A stretch of DNA of 64,000 nucleotides. Origin: Trichoplax sp. H2 (lineage: Eukaryota; Placozoa; Uniplacotomia; Trichoplacea). Within the stretch, counting starts at the first letter, position 1; each line of letters opens with the position of its first letter. This document shows, piece by piece, positions 52,311 to 63,472 of the stretch. The position numbers and the translations under genes were made by a program. The stretch spans positions 310,001-374,000 of the forward strand of contig NOWV01000029.1 of the NCBI GenBank assembly GCA_003344405.1. Direction: 5' to 3'. The notes under the pieces are model-generated. The model ran no database searches. It was not told the DNA's origin and was given only the letters and a program-made list of their open reading frames with translations.

Positions 52311-54167
52311 TAAATTTTTCAAAAATAGACATTGAAATTTTATAATTGAATATAAATCACGTTTACGAGCGTTAATTTATTTGACATCTTTCCTTACGAT
52401 AATTATCCTGTATCTACGATAATTAACTCATTCAAAATTTTACGGTAACTTCTTGTATACAGCATATTGTATAATAAGGACTGTAGATTTTCATCATATC
52501 AATTAGTGTATTTATATTATATCAAGGAAAGAAAAAATTATCGGTAACGAGGAAAAATAGAATTGTTTTGATTTAATACGATATGGTAGTCATTAGCAAT
52601 TACTTTCTATATGGTAATGTTATTGTATTCATCAGATCATTAAATTTGACCTTTCTAGGGATTAAAATGTGGCTATTTCAAAGTTGTTAGATTCAGTATA
52701 TATATACGAGCTCATTTTATATAGTACCGTATGGAAGCAATTGATTATCATTAGCTGAATAGTGTTATTACCGCAAGAATGGCGATCATCTAATATAATT
52801 AATTATCGTAGTCTGTAAATACGTAAGTAGAATGGAGTGAAAAGATGAATAAGAAGATCAATTTTGAGGCGCAATCATTGTAAGCTGTCATATTATTTCA
52901 ATCTTATGATATTGGCAATAGAAACCGTCGTATCCAATGAATTGTTTATTTACCAGCTAAAAGAACAGTAAATTTCCACTCCAAGACTTCCCCTATTTTT
53001 GTGTATTGTAAAAAGTAAATCGTCGATACTGTTAATAGTGGCGATACAGATGGCATTTATAATCGACTATAGAAATGATTTTTAACGTTTATTTGATAGA
53101 AAACAATGAAAAAATAATCATTTCTATCGCCCTATCAAGCTATTCTGTCTCTTTGCTGCCAGCAACAATCCGTAAAGGATTAATTATCAACTGTATCTTT
53201 TTGAAAAGGAGGAAAAGCCCTGTAATATCGATATCTTCTGAGGGATAGGGTATGGCACTTTATGGTAGAGGATAAAAATAGACGGTATTCTGCTCTTAGC
53301 TATGATGACTCATTAATCAAGGGCGACCATTTATCATGATCTAAATCAAAAATAGTTCGGTATAGTTAAAATTATTCATTATTTGCTTTTCTTGAAAAAA
53401 TGAAAATGAATAATTATCCTCATCTCTAATCAAGTGAAAACACAAATGTGCATTATTTCTGATAAATAGCTTGTATAATTATATGGAGAAGAATAGCTGC
53501 GTTGTCAAGGATTAATCTTTAAATTAAATGACGAATAAATCCATACATACCTTATATCTTAGAATCCTATTGTATGCTTGTTATTATAATCTCATTAATA
53601 AATTGGAGCTATTCTATTGATTTGCTTGTCTAGTCTTTTAATAAAAAGTTTCTTAGTGTTTTATTGTCATAACTTTTTTTGAAGGTGAAAACTGCAATAG
53701 TATGAGAGAGAAAGTGAGAAAAATAACATTTATAAGCCTTTTATTATATCCTGTTTATAATTCTACGTACAGTATGCCTCAATCGGTGTATGCAACGTAT
53801 AATTTATAATCTTTCGCCGCCACTACCACTGGAATATATTCAACATCCTAAAAGATAACCTTTTCGTTATGTAAACAGATGCCAGTCTCTTTCTCGATAT
53901 AAAAGCCAAGCTGAATTGTAATATAGAAATATAGGTCAGGAAATTGTCATATTACCTAGAGGGTAAGCTTTGATCTTTTTCAATCAAGCCTGGAAATGTT
54001 ACTAACACCTTGAACAACAATTTACCATGGGTAAAGATTACGTGTAAAAAAATAAATGCTATCAATTTAGAAGGTATTTGAACTCTTCCATAATCCTACA
54101 AGCTCTTCAAGAGTCGTATGGAATAATTAATTATTCAATAGATAGTTTTAATAAACGACGATAGAGA

Positions 54168-57100
54168 ATGGCACCGAAAAAAAGGATAAGTGCAATCACT
54201 ATCGGTAGATATAATTTTAGTGACGGCAGTTATTATTGTGGACAATGGGATGAGCAACGCTTAGCACAAGGATTTGGATGTTGGACTGGATTGGAAATGA
54301 AAGGAAAATTTGAAGGATATTACAAAGATGGTCTCGAAATAACCGGAGCTTACACGTGGCCTAGTGGTGAAATTTATAGCGGTCAGTGGCTTTATGGTCA
54401 ACGACATGGTTCTGGCATACAAAAGTATAAAACAAGTATCTATGCTGGCTGTTGGAATCAAGGAAAACGAGATTATCTAGGAGCGATTTGGAATCGATGT
54501 GGATCCATTTACTTTGGTACATGGCAAGATGGTGAAAAAACAGGATATGGTACTGAAGCTTATTTAGATGGTAAGATGGACAGGCTAAAATAGTTGATGC
54601 ATTGAAATGGTTTGTCGTCTTATGAATAAAGATGGACAAAGTAAAAATAATTGATCCGTTGAGATATTTTCCCGTGTTCCGAGAATCTATATTAATTGAT
54701 CCATTGAGATATTTTCTCGTGTCCTAAGAATATATATTAATTGATCCATGGGATATTTTCTCGTCTTATGGGTAAGATAGACAGGCTAAAATAGTCGATC
54801 CATTGGGATATTTTTCTCGTGTTCTGAGTATCTTATATGATTGCAAACACCATTTTACTGATTATAATTATAGTAAACCAAACTCCCCCTAAAATGATTA
54901 ATAACAGCACAATACTTGAAAGACTATCGTAGCAATAGTATTATGATATTCTATCACTGATTTTTTCATTGTTAATTCAAATCTTTCAGGCTATTATCAT
55001 GGCCAATTTAGCCGCGACGAGAGACATGGTTATGGTGTCCGAGTTTCATATCAAGAACAATCAATGGATATATCAGATCGAGCTTATTCGTCTTCATCGA
55101 CATATCTAAGAAATTCCAGTCGATTTAAAAAGAAATTAAAGTTACGTAAAGGCATCGCTTTTGATGGTGGTAGCCTATTCTCTGCAACAAGATCCTGCAA
55201 GCAACGAAAGCTGGATGTTAAAACTAGACCTCATCTTTATGATGAAATCTTTGATATTAATTTAAAGGTACAAGATATTGATTTAAGTACTCTATACCAT
55301 AAAGACAAAGCGGACTGTAAATTAAATCAACGTAAAAAGACATCGACTACACCTAAGGAAACCAGTTCTAGTTCATCTTATACCAAAACGCCGAAAATAC
55401 CTCAAACAGTTGTCCTTAATAATCATCATTCAAGCATAAGACGGTCGAAAACATTGAAGGGTAAAAATTATTATTGTAGAACGACCCATTTCGAGGTAAC
55501 ACCAAGGATTCGAAGTAAAAGTGAGAAGGATGTTTGTCGTAACTATAATCAAAGCAAGGAAACTTCTCCAACTGCTCATAATAGTCATACACCACCAACA
55601 CCTTATCTGGCAACTTCAAACTTAGAACAACTATTAGTTAAAACGAGGGGAAAAAACAATCAAAATAACACTACGCTGCAATACCACCAACTTAGTACCG
55701 ATACTGAAAATCATAATCAGCAGAATAAAGTAATCGAACAATCAATAATCAAGTATAATTTTTTTAATAAAGACAGTAACTACACTAATTGCCATAGCCA
55801 TCGTGATGATAATTTAAAAGGTGTTAATCAACATGCAACTTTGAAAAATGGCATCAAAGAATTGGATTTAATGCAAAATGATAATAAACAGTTTGAAGAA
55901 ATAGAGGTATCCGGGAACTTACAGGATAACCCATCTCATCATAACCCGATACTACTACAGCAAGAAAAATGCAATCCTAAATATGTACAAGCAGTAGTTA
56001 TCCAAGAAGAAGGACAAGCAGGCTCTAATCAGAATTGCCAACTTGATGAAATAATAACCACACTATGCAATCAAAATTCTGCTAATAGTGCCGATAACAG
56101 TAGCCATCCTGAATGCCTTTTAGGCAAAATTAACTCTGATGTGAATGGAAGGAATAGGAAGAATAGGATCAAAAATCATTTGAAGTTAGATTTGATTGAT
56201 CATAAGTTGTTTCATAATGGTGAAAAAGATCATTACGACGATCCTAATAACCGAAATTTAGCTTCACACATAAATAATGTTAATAGTAATACAGCTGTAG
56301 CAAATAGCAATGGTGACAGTAGTAAGCCAAGAAAATTAAGCTTGTATAATTCTGATGGTAGTACGGATGATGTTGACATGGACGATAATGATGATATTGG
56401 TGATATCGATGATGACGATGATGATTACGATGATATTGATGGTGGTGATTATGGTCATGATATTAGTGTTATTGATGATAGTGACGAAGAGGATGACGAA
56501 GAGGATGACGAAGAGGATGACGAAGAAGATGATGAAGAAGATGGTGAAAAGGATAGTCAAGAGGATAGTGAAGAGAATGGCGAAGGCGATAGCGAATTTG
56601 GCATTGAAGACGACATTGAAGACAATAACGAAGACGATAGAAGACGATAATCCTGAAATTTATTCAGATGAGGACGAGGCTCATGACGATTATAATACCT
56701 TTAAATATGATCGAAGCCAATGTATAAGCAAAATCAATATAAGAAATGGTCTATATAGCTTTCAAAATTCCGTAAAAACTGATAATCACTCTGCTAGGGA
56801 AAGGAACAGGAATTCGACATTCCATAACAGCCATCACTGCTATCAGAATCATCGCTTCCTAAAAGGCAATGCTACCAAGATGCAACTATCTGAAAATAGT
56901 CCTAGTAGTAATCAATGCAGAAAGAGAAGCAATAATAAAGAGGACAACGATAGGAAATGCAATGGAGACGATAAGAGCGATTGGGACTTTAATCAATATG
57001 ATATCGTCGAGGGTATAAAAGACTTACAAATTTATATTAATAAAAATTATCAGGAAGGCGTTAATCAGTATAGAAAGAAGAAGGAAAACAGTTTTCCATC

Positions 57101-57935
57101 TAGTGCAATCAAGTCATGCAAAGTATCTTATGTAACTGAAAATGATTATGAAGCTAATTCGATGGTCCATAACCGAAATGGCAGCAATAACAGTATTCAA
57201 TCCTATAAAATTCGACCAAAAGATGATCGCAATAAAAGTTCGGCTAAACAAGATCGGCCTTCACATAGATCAGTTAGGGTTAGGCATTCTTCAGATGGGG
57301 ATAGAAGTCGCTCAAGAACTAGCAGTAAATGTAGTAAGGTCAAAAATATGATTAAATCCGAAGTGGCTATCGATAAAAAACAGTTAGTTAAAAATTTATC
57401 CTTACAAAGTGATATCTTACGAAATTCTGAATTAATGAGTGATAGGATTGCTAATGCCTATCATGATGACGACAGTGTTATCGAAGTTTATAAAGGCCAG
57501 TGGTTTGGTGATAAAAGAAATGGCTATGGGATATGTCAAAGATCAGATGGCCCTACTTATATGGGGAGTTGGTACAATAATCAACTCTCCGGTTATGGTG
57601 AATTAATACTAAAAGATGGGACTAAACAACGAGGACTTTGGAAAGAAAATCGCTTAATTTTCTCCATTAATGATGCTACAGTATCGCATTTTCGACCTTT
57701 TCGAAATGCTAATAATAAATTAACTACAGCTCGGTTAAAAGCTAAATCTGCTGCTCGTGCCGCTGATAAGAGAGCAATTATAGCTAAAATTCGGGCCGCA
57801 TTAGCTCGAGATCAAGGTGTTATTGCTAATAATGAATCGAAACGAGCTCATTTAGTAGCTGCTAGAGCTAAACAGATTGTTCAAGAACTGTATTCTCGCA
57901 AATGTAGAGGATCTGCAGTTGAAACAACCGTTTAG
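54168..57935 (+). CDS. JPH: Junctophilin, eight MORN repeats with an exceptionally long linker; frame interrupted once
   Basis: Exon 1 is 54168-54570; exon 2 starts at 54990 after a tttcag acceptor, with the split Gly codon intact. Exon 1 encodes MORN repeats 1-5 (YNFSDGSYYCGQW, TWPSGEIYSGQW, YGQRHGSG, SIYFGTWQDGEKTGYG) and exon 2 opens with MORN 6 (YYHGQFSRDERHGYGV). After a linker of roughly 800 residues come MORN 7-8 (VYKGQWFGDKRNGYG, TYMGSWYNNQLSGYG) and the Ala/Arg-rich helix (ARLKAKSAARAADKRA) typical of junctophilins. The frame breaks at 56650 at an exact 10-bp tandem duplication; ignoring one copy, the protein would be about 1112 residues, against 660-750 in mammals. The linker is Asn/Ser/Lys-rich and has an acidic tract (about 56340-56650). 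Junctophilins tether the plasma membrane to the ER through lipid-binding MORN repeats and a C-terminal ER helix; that helix is absent from this frame but may be in a later exon (58087-58238). Confidence 0.87.
54571..54832 (+). repeat. Tandem repeat in junctophilin intron 1 that copies the splice donor
   Basis: The intron opens with 'gtaagatggacaggctaaaa' and the same string, with one change, returns at 54768. Between and after them 'ttgatccattgagatatttt' plus 'ctcgtgt(c/t)c(t)gag' recurs at about 54652, 54699, 54738 and 54800. The authentic donor at 54571 therefore has a near-identical decoy about 197 bp downstream. Confidence 0.85.
56482..56545 (+). repeat. In-frame 12-bp coding repeat (DEED units)
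   Basis: Five near-perfect copies of 'gacgaagaggat' encode a run of Asp and Glu in the junctophilin linker. Later copies have gaagat in place of gaggat. The larger acidic tract from 56340 to 56650 is built of related GAT/GAA triplets, a composition prone to slippage. Confidence 0.9.
56630..56649 (+). repeat. Exact 10-bp tandem duplication at the junctophilin frame break
   Basis: 'gaagacgata' occurs twice in direct succession (56630-56639 and 56640-56649). The upstream frame stops at TAA 56648-56650 inside the second copy, while the frame that encodes MORN 7-8 is offset by exactly one base, equal to ten bases modulo three. See findings. Confidence 0.95.
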
Positions 57936-58262
57936 GGAATTCATCCAATTTCTTACTCGATAGTCATATACATCTCATTTCTATTTTATTTTGCACTATA
58001 CTATAGTATATTGCAAATCTAATTTTATTCACTTTCACTTTTATTATATCTCATTGCTAAACAACTATTTAATTCCAATGAACAAGATGAAACTATGTTG
58101 AAGAAGGCGAAATTTCCTATTAGCACTGTTTTCGTGATATTTATTTTGCACACTATTTTACCTCTATCTACGATAAGTAATCTATTTTACTATCCATTGC
58201 TTACGTATACAGTACAGTATAGAAATTCTAATTGCTAAATGTGGTAAGACAAAATAAATTCC

Positions 58263-58280
58263 TATATATATATATATATA
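58263..58280. repeat. TA dinucleotide microsatellite
   Basis: Nine TA units lie just after the candidate AATAAA downstream of junctophilin. No function is inferred. Confidence 0.8.
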
Positions 58281-59161
58281 CATATTTGCTATTTTAGGAT
58301 CGGATTGCAATGATCAGTTGTATTCTATGCTATCTAAAGTATTGTTTTCATCCGCTTTGAGCTTCGGTCAAAAAATTAAATCACTAATTATTATATTGGA
58401 TAGATGAAGTTTCAAATCTACCTTATATTGCATTAAAACGAAAGGTTAAATCGATGTATACTCGTATATCGAATAGTTACTTTCGTTCTGGATATGAAAG
58501 AAATACACAATTTCTATACTATTCTATGGTACTTTGGGTGCCTCGTAATTTTCATGTGATGAGAATGCTATTGCGATATAAAGCCACAAAAATGCTGCTT
58601 AAAGCATTACTGAAGAACATTTAATAAATGCATATATTACCATGATTCTGCTAGAATTATCAAACTGAACCGCATTCAAATCCTTTACTTTTGTATACAG
58701 TATAGCGTAAAAGTGGATCGTCAATTTTAAATCAAAAAAATTTTTCTCTAAATGATTAAGATGATGGATAGGAATATCTACAGTATATTGTAAGAATGCA
58801 TATTTGGAGTTGACGAAACTAGCTTCCATTTTTATGCATTTATAGCATTTTATCGCTAGCTATTGAACATGATCGTAACTTACAACTACCAGGGAAGATT
58901 TAAAGAAACAATTTTGACAAATTTCAGTTTTGACTCCAGCAAGATTAAAATGACAGGATCGTTAACGATTTATTATACTTAACTGAAGAACCTACTTCAA
59001 GATAATTTGTTGATAGCAAATAAATTTGCACAAGCGTTTTGATATTAGAATTACTTCGGCTAGCCCTACCATTATACAATATTAAATTCTAGCCATCTAG
59101 TAAGATATTTTCTTAAAACTGTAATCAATCCTTTATGATGACAAAATGTTAATGGCAAAAC

Positions 59162-59167
59162 TTTATT
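59162..59167 (-). terminator. Candidate polyadenylation signal of eIF2-beta
   Basis: A minus-strand AATAAA about 175 bases past the eIF2-beta stop. Position and sequence fit, but the hexamer is frequent by chance in this DNA. Confidence 0.35.
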
Positions 59168-59341
59168 CGGTAACATTATCATGTCTACGAATATTCAATG
59201 GTGACGATATGCTACATAAGATGTAAGTATGTTGATGAAACCGTTTAACTTTTTTGCTTTCTGTAGTTAACATTACGATTTGACATGTTAAGAATTAACT
59301 TAGGATGGATCTGTACACTCCATTGCACAAAAGGATTAACT

Positions 59342-62300
59342 CTACTGCTGTTTTTGTCTGAGAGCAGCTCTTTTGCCTGTTACAGCTTGGAAACCAGAAT
59401 TAATACTTGCTACAGAACGACCGGAATTACACCTTTCACATTTTAAAAAGTATAGTCTGGCTTCTTTTTGTATTATAGTATCGGGAGAGCGACAAGTATG
59501 ACAAGTAACATATTCCTCTGTTAAAAAACAATATAGAATTTCATAATCAATGAACTTGGTAATAAGATTGACAATATAGCTAAATTAGGCAGTCAATAAT
59601 ATCCAACTTACTTATATATCTTCTTAATACATTTTCTATCTGTTTTTGTTGAAATCTCCCTTTAATAATAAGCTGGTTATTGCCATCGACTGACCCACTA
59701 GTTTTAACACAAGCAAGATTAGTTGTAGGCATCAGAAATTGTTAAAGACAATTTGGTGTAGTGCACTTACCTAGTACCTAACTCGGCTAAAAGAAATGCT
59801 AGCAAGTGCTTGGGTTGTCGATGTAAACTACGTGTAAAGTAGACAGTTGGCATTTCATCAATTTTTCCAATACTAGCTGTGCATAGCAATTGCAACGATT
59901 CAAAACTTACAACTTGCAGATATCCATAAAGTTAACAAATGAAGTCTTTTTTGTACCAATACGAACAACCTGAGGTGGTCTCATAACGAATTTTCGCTTT
60001 TCACCAGCAACCATATCAGGATTTTTAGCTCTCATGATGTCGATAACACGAGTTAAAAGCTACATTTAAGAAAAATATCGTGTACGTACGATGAGGAAAA
60101 GTTTTACTTTGGCAAAATGTTCCAAGATGTTATTCTACTATCATTAAGTAAAAAGAATGTTGAATGGCTATTTTTCCGATCTCGATGACCTTTACCTCAT
60201 CGTACGTGTAGTCTCTGTCGAAATTGAGCCAAGGTTCTCTTTCCTTGTCATCATCAGACATATTAATATCGTCAGTATCATCAACTGCAGGAAAAAATTG
60301 TTATGATGAGACAGTTTGTCAAGATGCATTCTTTTCAATACTAATGGGTGTTTAGTAATAAAGACTTGTTATTAAATAGAGTGGTAATGCATGCTTGAAA
60401 AGACCGATTGCGATGTACAGTGCAAAGACTGTTATAATACAAAAACTTGTATCGTTTTCTCACAAAGGCTATAATTACAGGCTATAAGAGAAACAGTTGA
60501 GGTTATACATACACCTAGGGCTATCGTAATACAGTATGTTGTAATGTGTCTAGTTCATAATTGGTACAATTAATTATTGGTATCAATACCGTCAAGAGTA
60601 CTATCATCTGCGTCTTCGGTAGGCAATTCGCCATCATCAGCTTTACTATCATCAAGAACACTGTCCATTTCTGACTTCTAATAACAATAATGTCTTGCTT
60701 AGGATTGTAATTTTATTCTTTGAGCTTATATAATAATTATTAAAAAAGCTTTGTTGCTCTGATAGGAAACAACTTGATGTTACGGCATTATTTATTGCAG
60801 ATCAAATTCATACTTATCGCTAATTACAGGTTATTTATAGTACACTTCTATACCTTCTTTTTTTTCTTTTTCTTCATTGGTAATGAAAAATCAGATTCAT
60901 CAACCGTAGGCTCAGGTTCCGCTGATTCACGTTTATCTTCATTATCCTTTAAAAATTGTTATAGAAATAATGATAGAAATAGATGGGATGATTCATAATG
61001 ATAGAGTATATATCAAACATTATTTTGATGGGATCAAAAGAACCGCTTAAGATTAAGGAAATGGAGAAAAATGAATACCGCTCAAAATTACCGGTAGAGC
61101 ATCTTTGACATCGTCCATATCGAAAGTTTTTGGCTTCTTTTTCTTTTTCTTCTTTTTTAGATCTAATGAAAAGCCTATACCAAAGATCAGCAGGGAGTAT
61201 TAATCATGTTGGATGTACCGTTGTGCATGTTTTCAAGCAGTTTACTCTCTATGTCATTCTTCATGTTTATTTTACTGGACTGTGGAGGACAAGTATAGGC
61301 TATAGGTAGAGTCAGTGTTGTAGACTGTTATGTAGGTCAATTTCGTCTATTGGTGACGCAACACTCGACATTAATAAAACTTGGCATACTTTAGTCATCT
61401 TTTCATTGTATGTAATTAATTTAATACAGTAGTCCCTCTACAAGCACGAGCATCATCAATGAGCTTGATGCCATTGGCAAAACTCAACATGACGATAGCT
61501 ATATGACTATGTTGTCATTGAATAAATAGCGTCTAGAGGAAAAGAAATTCGATTCTTAGAGAAAACGTATCAAGATTTACCATCTAAGTCGTCTGCTTCA
61601 TTATTAACTGCATTGGCAGATGTGGAATCCTCTTCCGTTGTAGTTGTATTGGTTTCATTAGTAGGGGCATCATTATTACCATCGAGTGCTTCACCACCTT
61701 CAAAATCAGTTAAAGGCTTCTTCTTCTTCTTCTTCTTTTTCGTTGGTAAAGCGAAACTCTAACGATAAAAACAAACATTTTCAAGATCAGAGCCATGGTC
61801 GCATTTGCACATCATCCATCATCTACCATACTACAAGATGAATCATTGCGATACAACAAAGATTTAAAATTGTGTTTTTATTCTTGATTTATCATTGGAC
61901 ATGTCTGGCAAAAAAGGAAAGAAGGATGACTTTGATTGATGGGCCTATTGCTTATCGTAGTCTATTCATGCTTTCACCAGGATTTTTTGAAGGGAATTTA
62001 TGAGCCAAAATCATTACTATTTCGTATCTCGACTCGTCAACAGTAAGTAAATCTATCTCTGATCGAATTTTCCATCCATAACAAGGTGAAAGCATTCCCT
62101 TGATGGCCACAAATACAATCATCGATGACAAATATGTGTGTGGCAAATCAAGTCGCTGACTCATAGGGTAGAAAAATAGACATCAACACCGTCGATTGCA
62201 GTACATTCTCGATGTTGGGTACAACCCTCACTTATCCATGCATCGCTCTATCTCTACCGATAACGACTATAAACACCATGTACGAGTGAAATAGCAAGTT

Positions 62301-62518
62301 GCAATCAAGAGAAAAGTGAAATTCAACATCGATTAACCCTAACAGAATCTGCCATGATGGAGATATGTTGCCAACGGATACGTAGTCCATATCGCCCATG
62401 TGTACAAGAGATGGATGCAGTAGCAGTAAAAAAAAATGCATCGATCGAGAAGAAATGGCCATTCTATGGCCATCAATTCCACTATACCAATGTTACTTAC
62501 TGATTCTTCTTCTGTCAT
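59342..62518 (-). CDS. EIF2S2: Eukaryotic translation initiation factor 2 subunit beta
   Basis: Ten minus-strand exons: 62518-62501, 61758-61581, 61162-61092, 60946-60854, 60677-60590, 60284-60196, 60059-59911, 59827-59771, 59697-59612 and 59517-59342. All phases agree and give 335 codons (334 residues; human has 333). The N-terminal half has the three lysine blocks of the family (one each in exons 2, 3 and 4), which contact eIF5 and the epsilon subunit of eIF2B. The core follows: [40 protein letters not shown] and [17 protein letters not shown]. The C-terminal C2-C2 zinc ribbon uses CHTC and CERC, and is followed by [13 protein letters not shown]. The factor is part of the eIF2 ternary complex that brings initiator Met-tRNA to the 40S subunit. 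The start ATG lies in an 18-nt coding exon (MTEEES). No defect is seen. Confidence 0.95.
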
Positions 62519-63472
62519 GGTGAGGCTAAAGTGTTGAAAGCAATGGATAAAGTCTTCTAAAGAGTGTAGAAACGATTTTTAGCCTTTTGAGCAAGGAGTT
62601 GATGGCCGAAATAGAAGCAGAGTGCTAGACGATGCGATGACAAAATGCTTTCACAGTCAACTGAGCCAGTAGCTGCCGATAGCAGGCTAGAGTAGAGTTT
62701 TCGCTGTCACGTTAGCGTATGCAATCTCCTTACAGTATAGGAAAAGCTCTTTCCAGCATGGGGCTTCTGACGTACAGAAACTGGACTGCTGAGCGCAGTC
62801 TCACTGGTCGCTACTGTACTACAGTATTATCCTACAGTACTGGACGTAACTTGGTACTGTAAGGTACAGTACCAAGTCTAGGACAAGCTTGCAGGAGGAT
62901 ACTCAAGAAAGAGGGGGTGGACGGATAGACAGAAATCCCTTGAACGGTCACAAAATCAGGCTGACTATTTTACTGGTCATTTCAAGTGTATCGCATGTCT
63001 GCCATTGTACACTATACTGTCGAAGAGCATCCTCGAGATTGATTTCATCATGGACCACAGTGGTGTAAATGTCGGAAGTCATTGGTTTCGTTCGGTTTGG
63101 CTTGCACTTTCTATCATAGAAAGAAAGTTCATCTCTTCAATTTTTGCCTTGAACGGCCATTTCTCGTCTCTTTTTACTTTCTAGTAGATCCTGATGACAT
63201 GATCAGGGACTAATAGAGAGCGGGACGGTAAATAATCGTTGAGTAGAGTAGGAAAAAGGACGATTATTACCTTATAGAACACTATACTGTACGTCTAACA
63301 TCATACAGTATACTATGATTGCACCAACTGTCGCATTTAGCTGGGCTTGGTTCGATCGTGGTGCCTTTACTACAGTACTCAGTACTGTAGACTGTAGACG
63401 CTTTCCGTATACTGTACTGTACACTCTGATTAATTTCGATCTAGATCATACCTAGATAAATCGGTGCAGAAT
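62519..63472. promoter_or_regulatory. 5' flank of eIF2-beta, dense in TACTGTA palindromes
   Basis: This is the upstream region of eIF2-beta. Between about 62800 and 63430 the words 'tactgta', 'tacagta', 'gtactgtac' and close variants occur more than ten times, for example at 62813-62880 and 63283-63425. The region is clearly less AT-rich than average for the window. No coding frame is seen. The regulatory reading is an inference from position only. Confidence 0.4.

Larger units (their letters stand above)
38799..54167. other. 15-kb interval without a convincing gene
   Basis: It runs from the 5' end of SLC7 copy B to the junctophilin start. The left part (about 38.8-42.9 kb) is relatively GC-rich, full of short ORFs on both strands and of TACTGTA-like palindromes. 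The right part (43-54 kb) is very AT-rich and carries four diverged repeat blocks listed separately. A possible membrane-helix exon on the minus strand (about 39200-39127, followed by a GTAAG donor) and a small frame at 42121-42381 are the only coding-like hints; I could not build a gene from either. Confidence 0.5.
57936..59341. other. Convergent gap between junctophilin and eIF2-beta
   Basis: A possible junctophilin terminal exon at 58087-58238 is described under findings; an AATAAA at 58253-58258 follows it closely. A TA run lies at 58263-58280. The minus-strand ORF 58599-58829 has no support. The remainder is AT-rich. Confidence 0.5.

Noticed and set aside
54168-54593. A stand-alone 141-residue MORN protein
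   Set aside because: The last codons lie in the intron after a good gtaaga donor. Splicing to 54990 continues MORN repeats 5 and 6 exactly.
56336-56560. Minus-strand frame rich in Ile/Phe/Val opposite the junctophilin acidic tract
   Set aside because: It is the complement of repeated Asp/Glu codons, giving artificial hydrophobic runs; it is not a membrane protein.
56355-57935. A separate + strand gene starting at the ATG at 56355
   Set aside because: The first 90 or so codons are an out-of-frame reading of the acidic GAT/GAA tract (Met/Ile/Thr runs). The rest is the junctophilin C-terminal part, so this is one gene.
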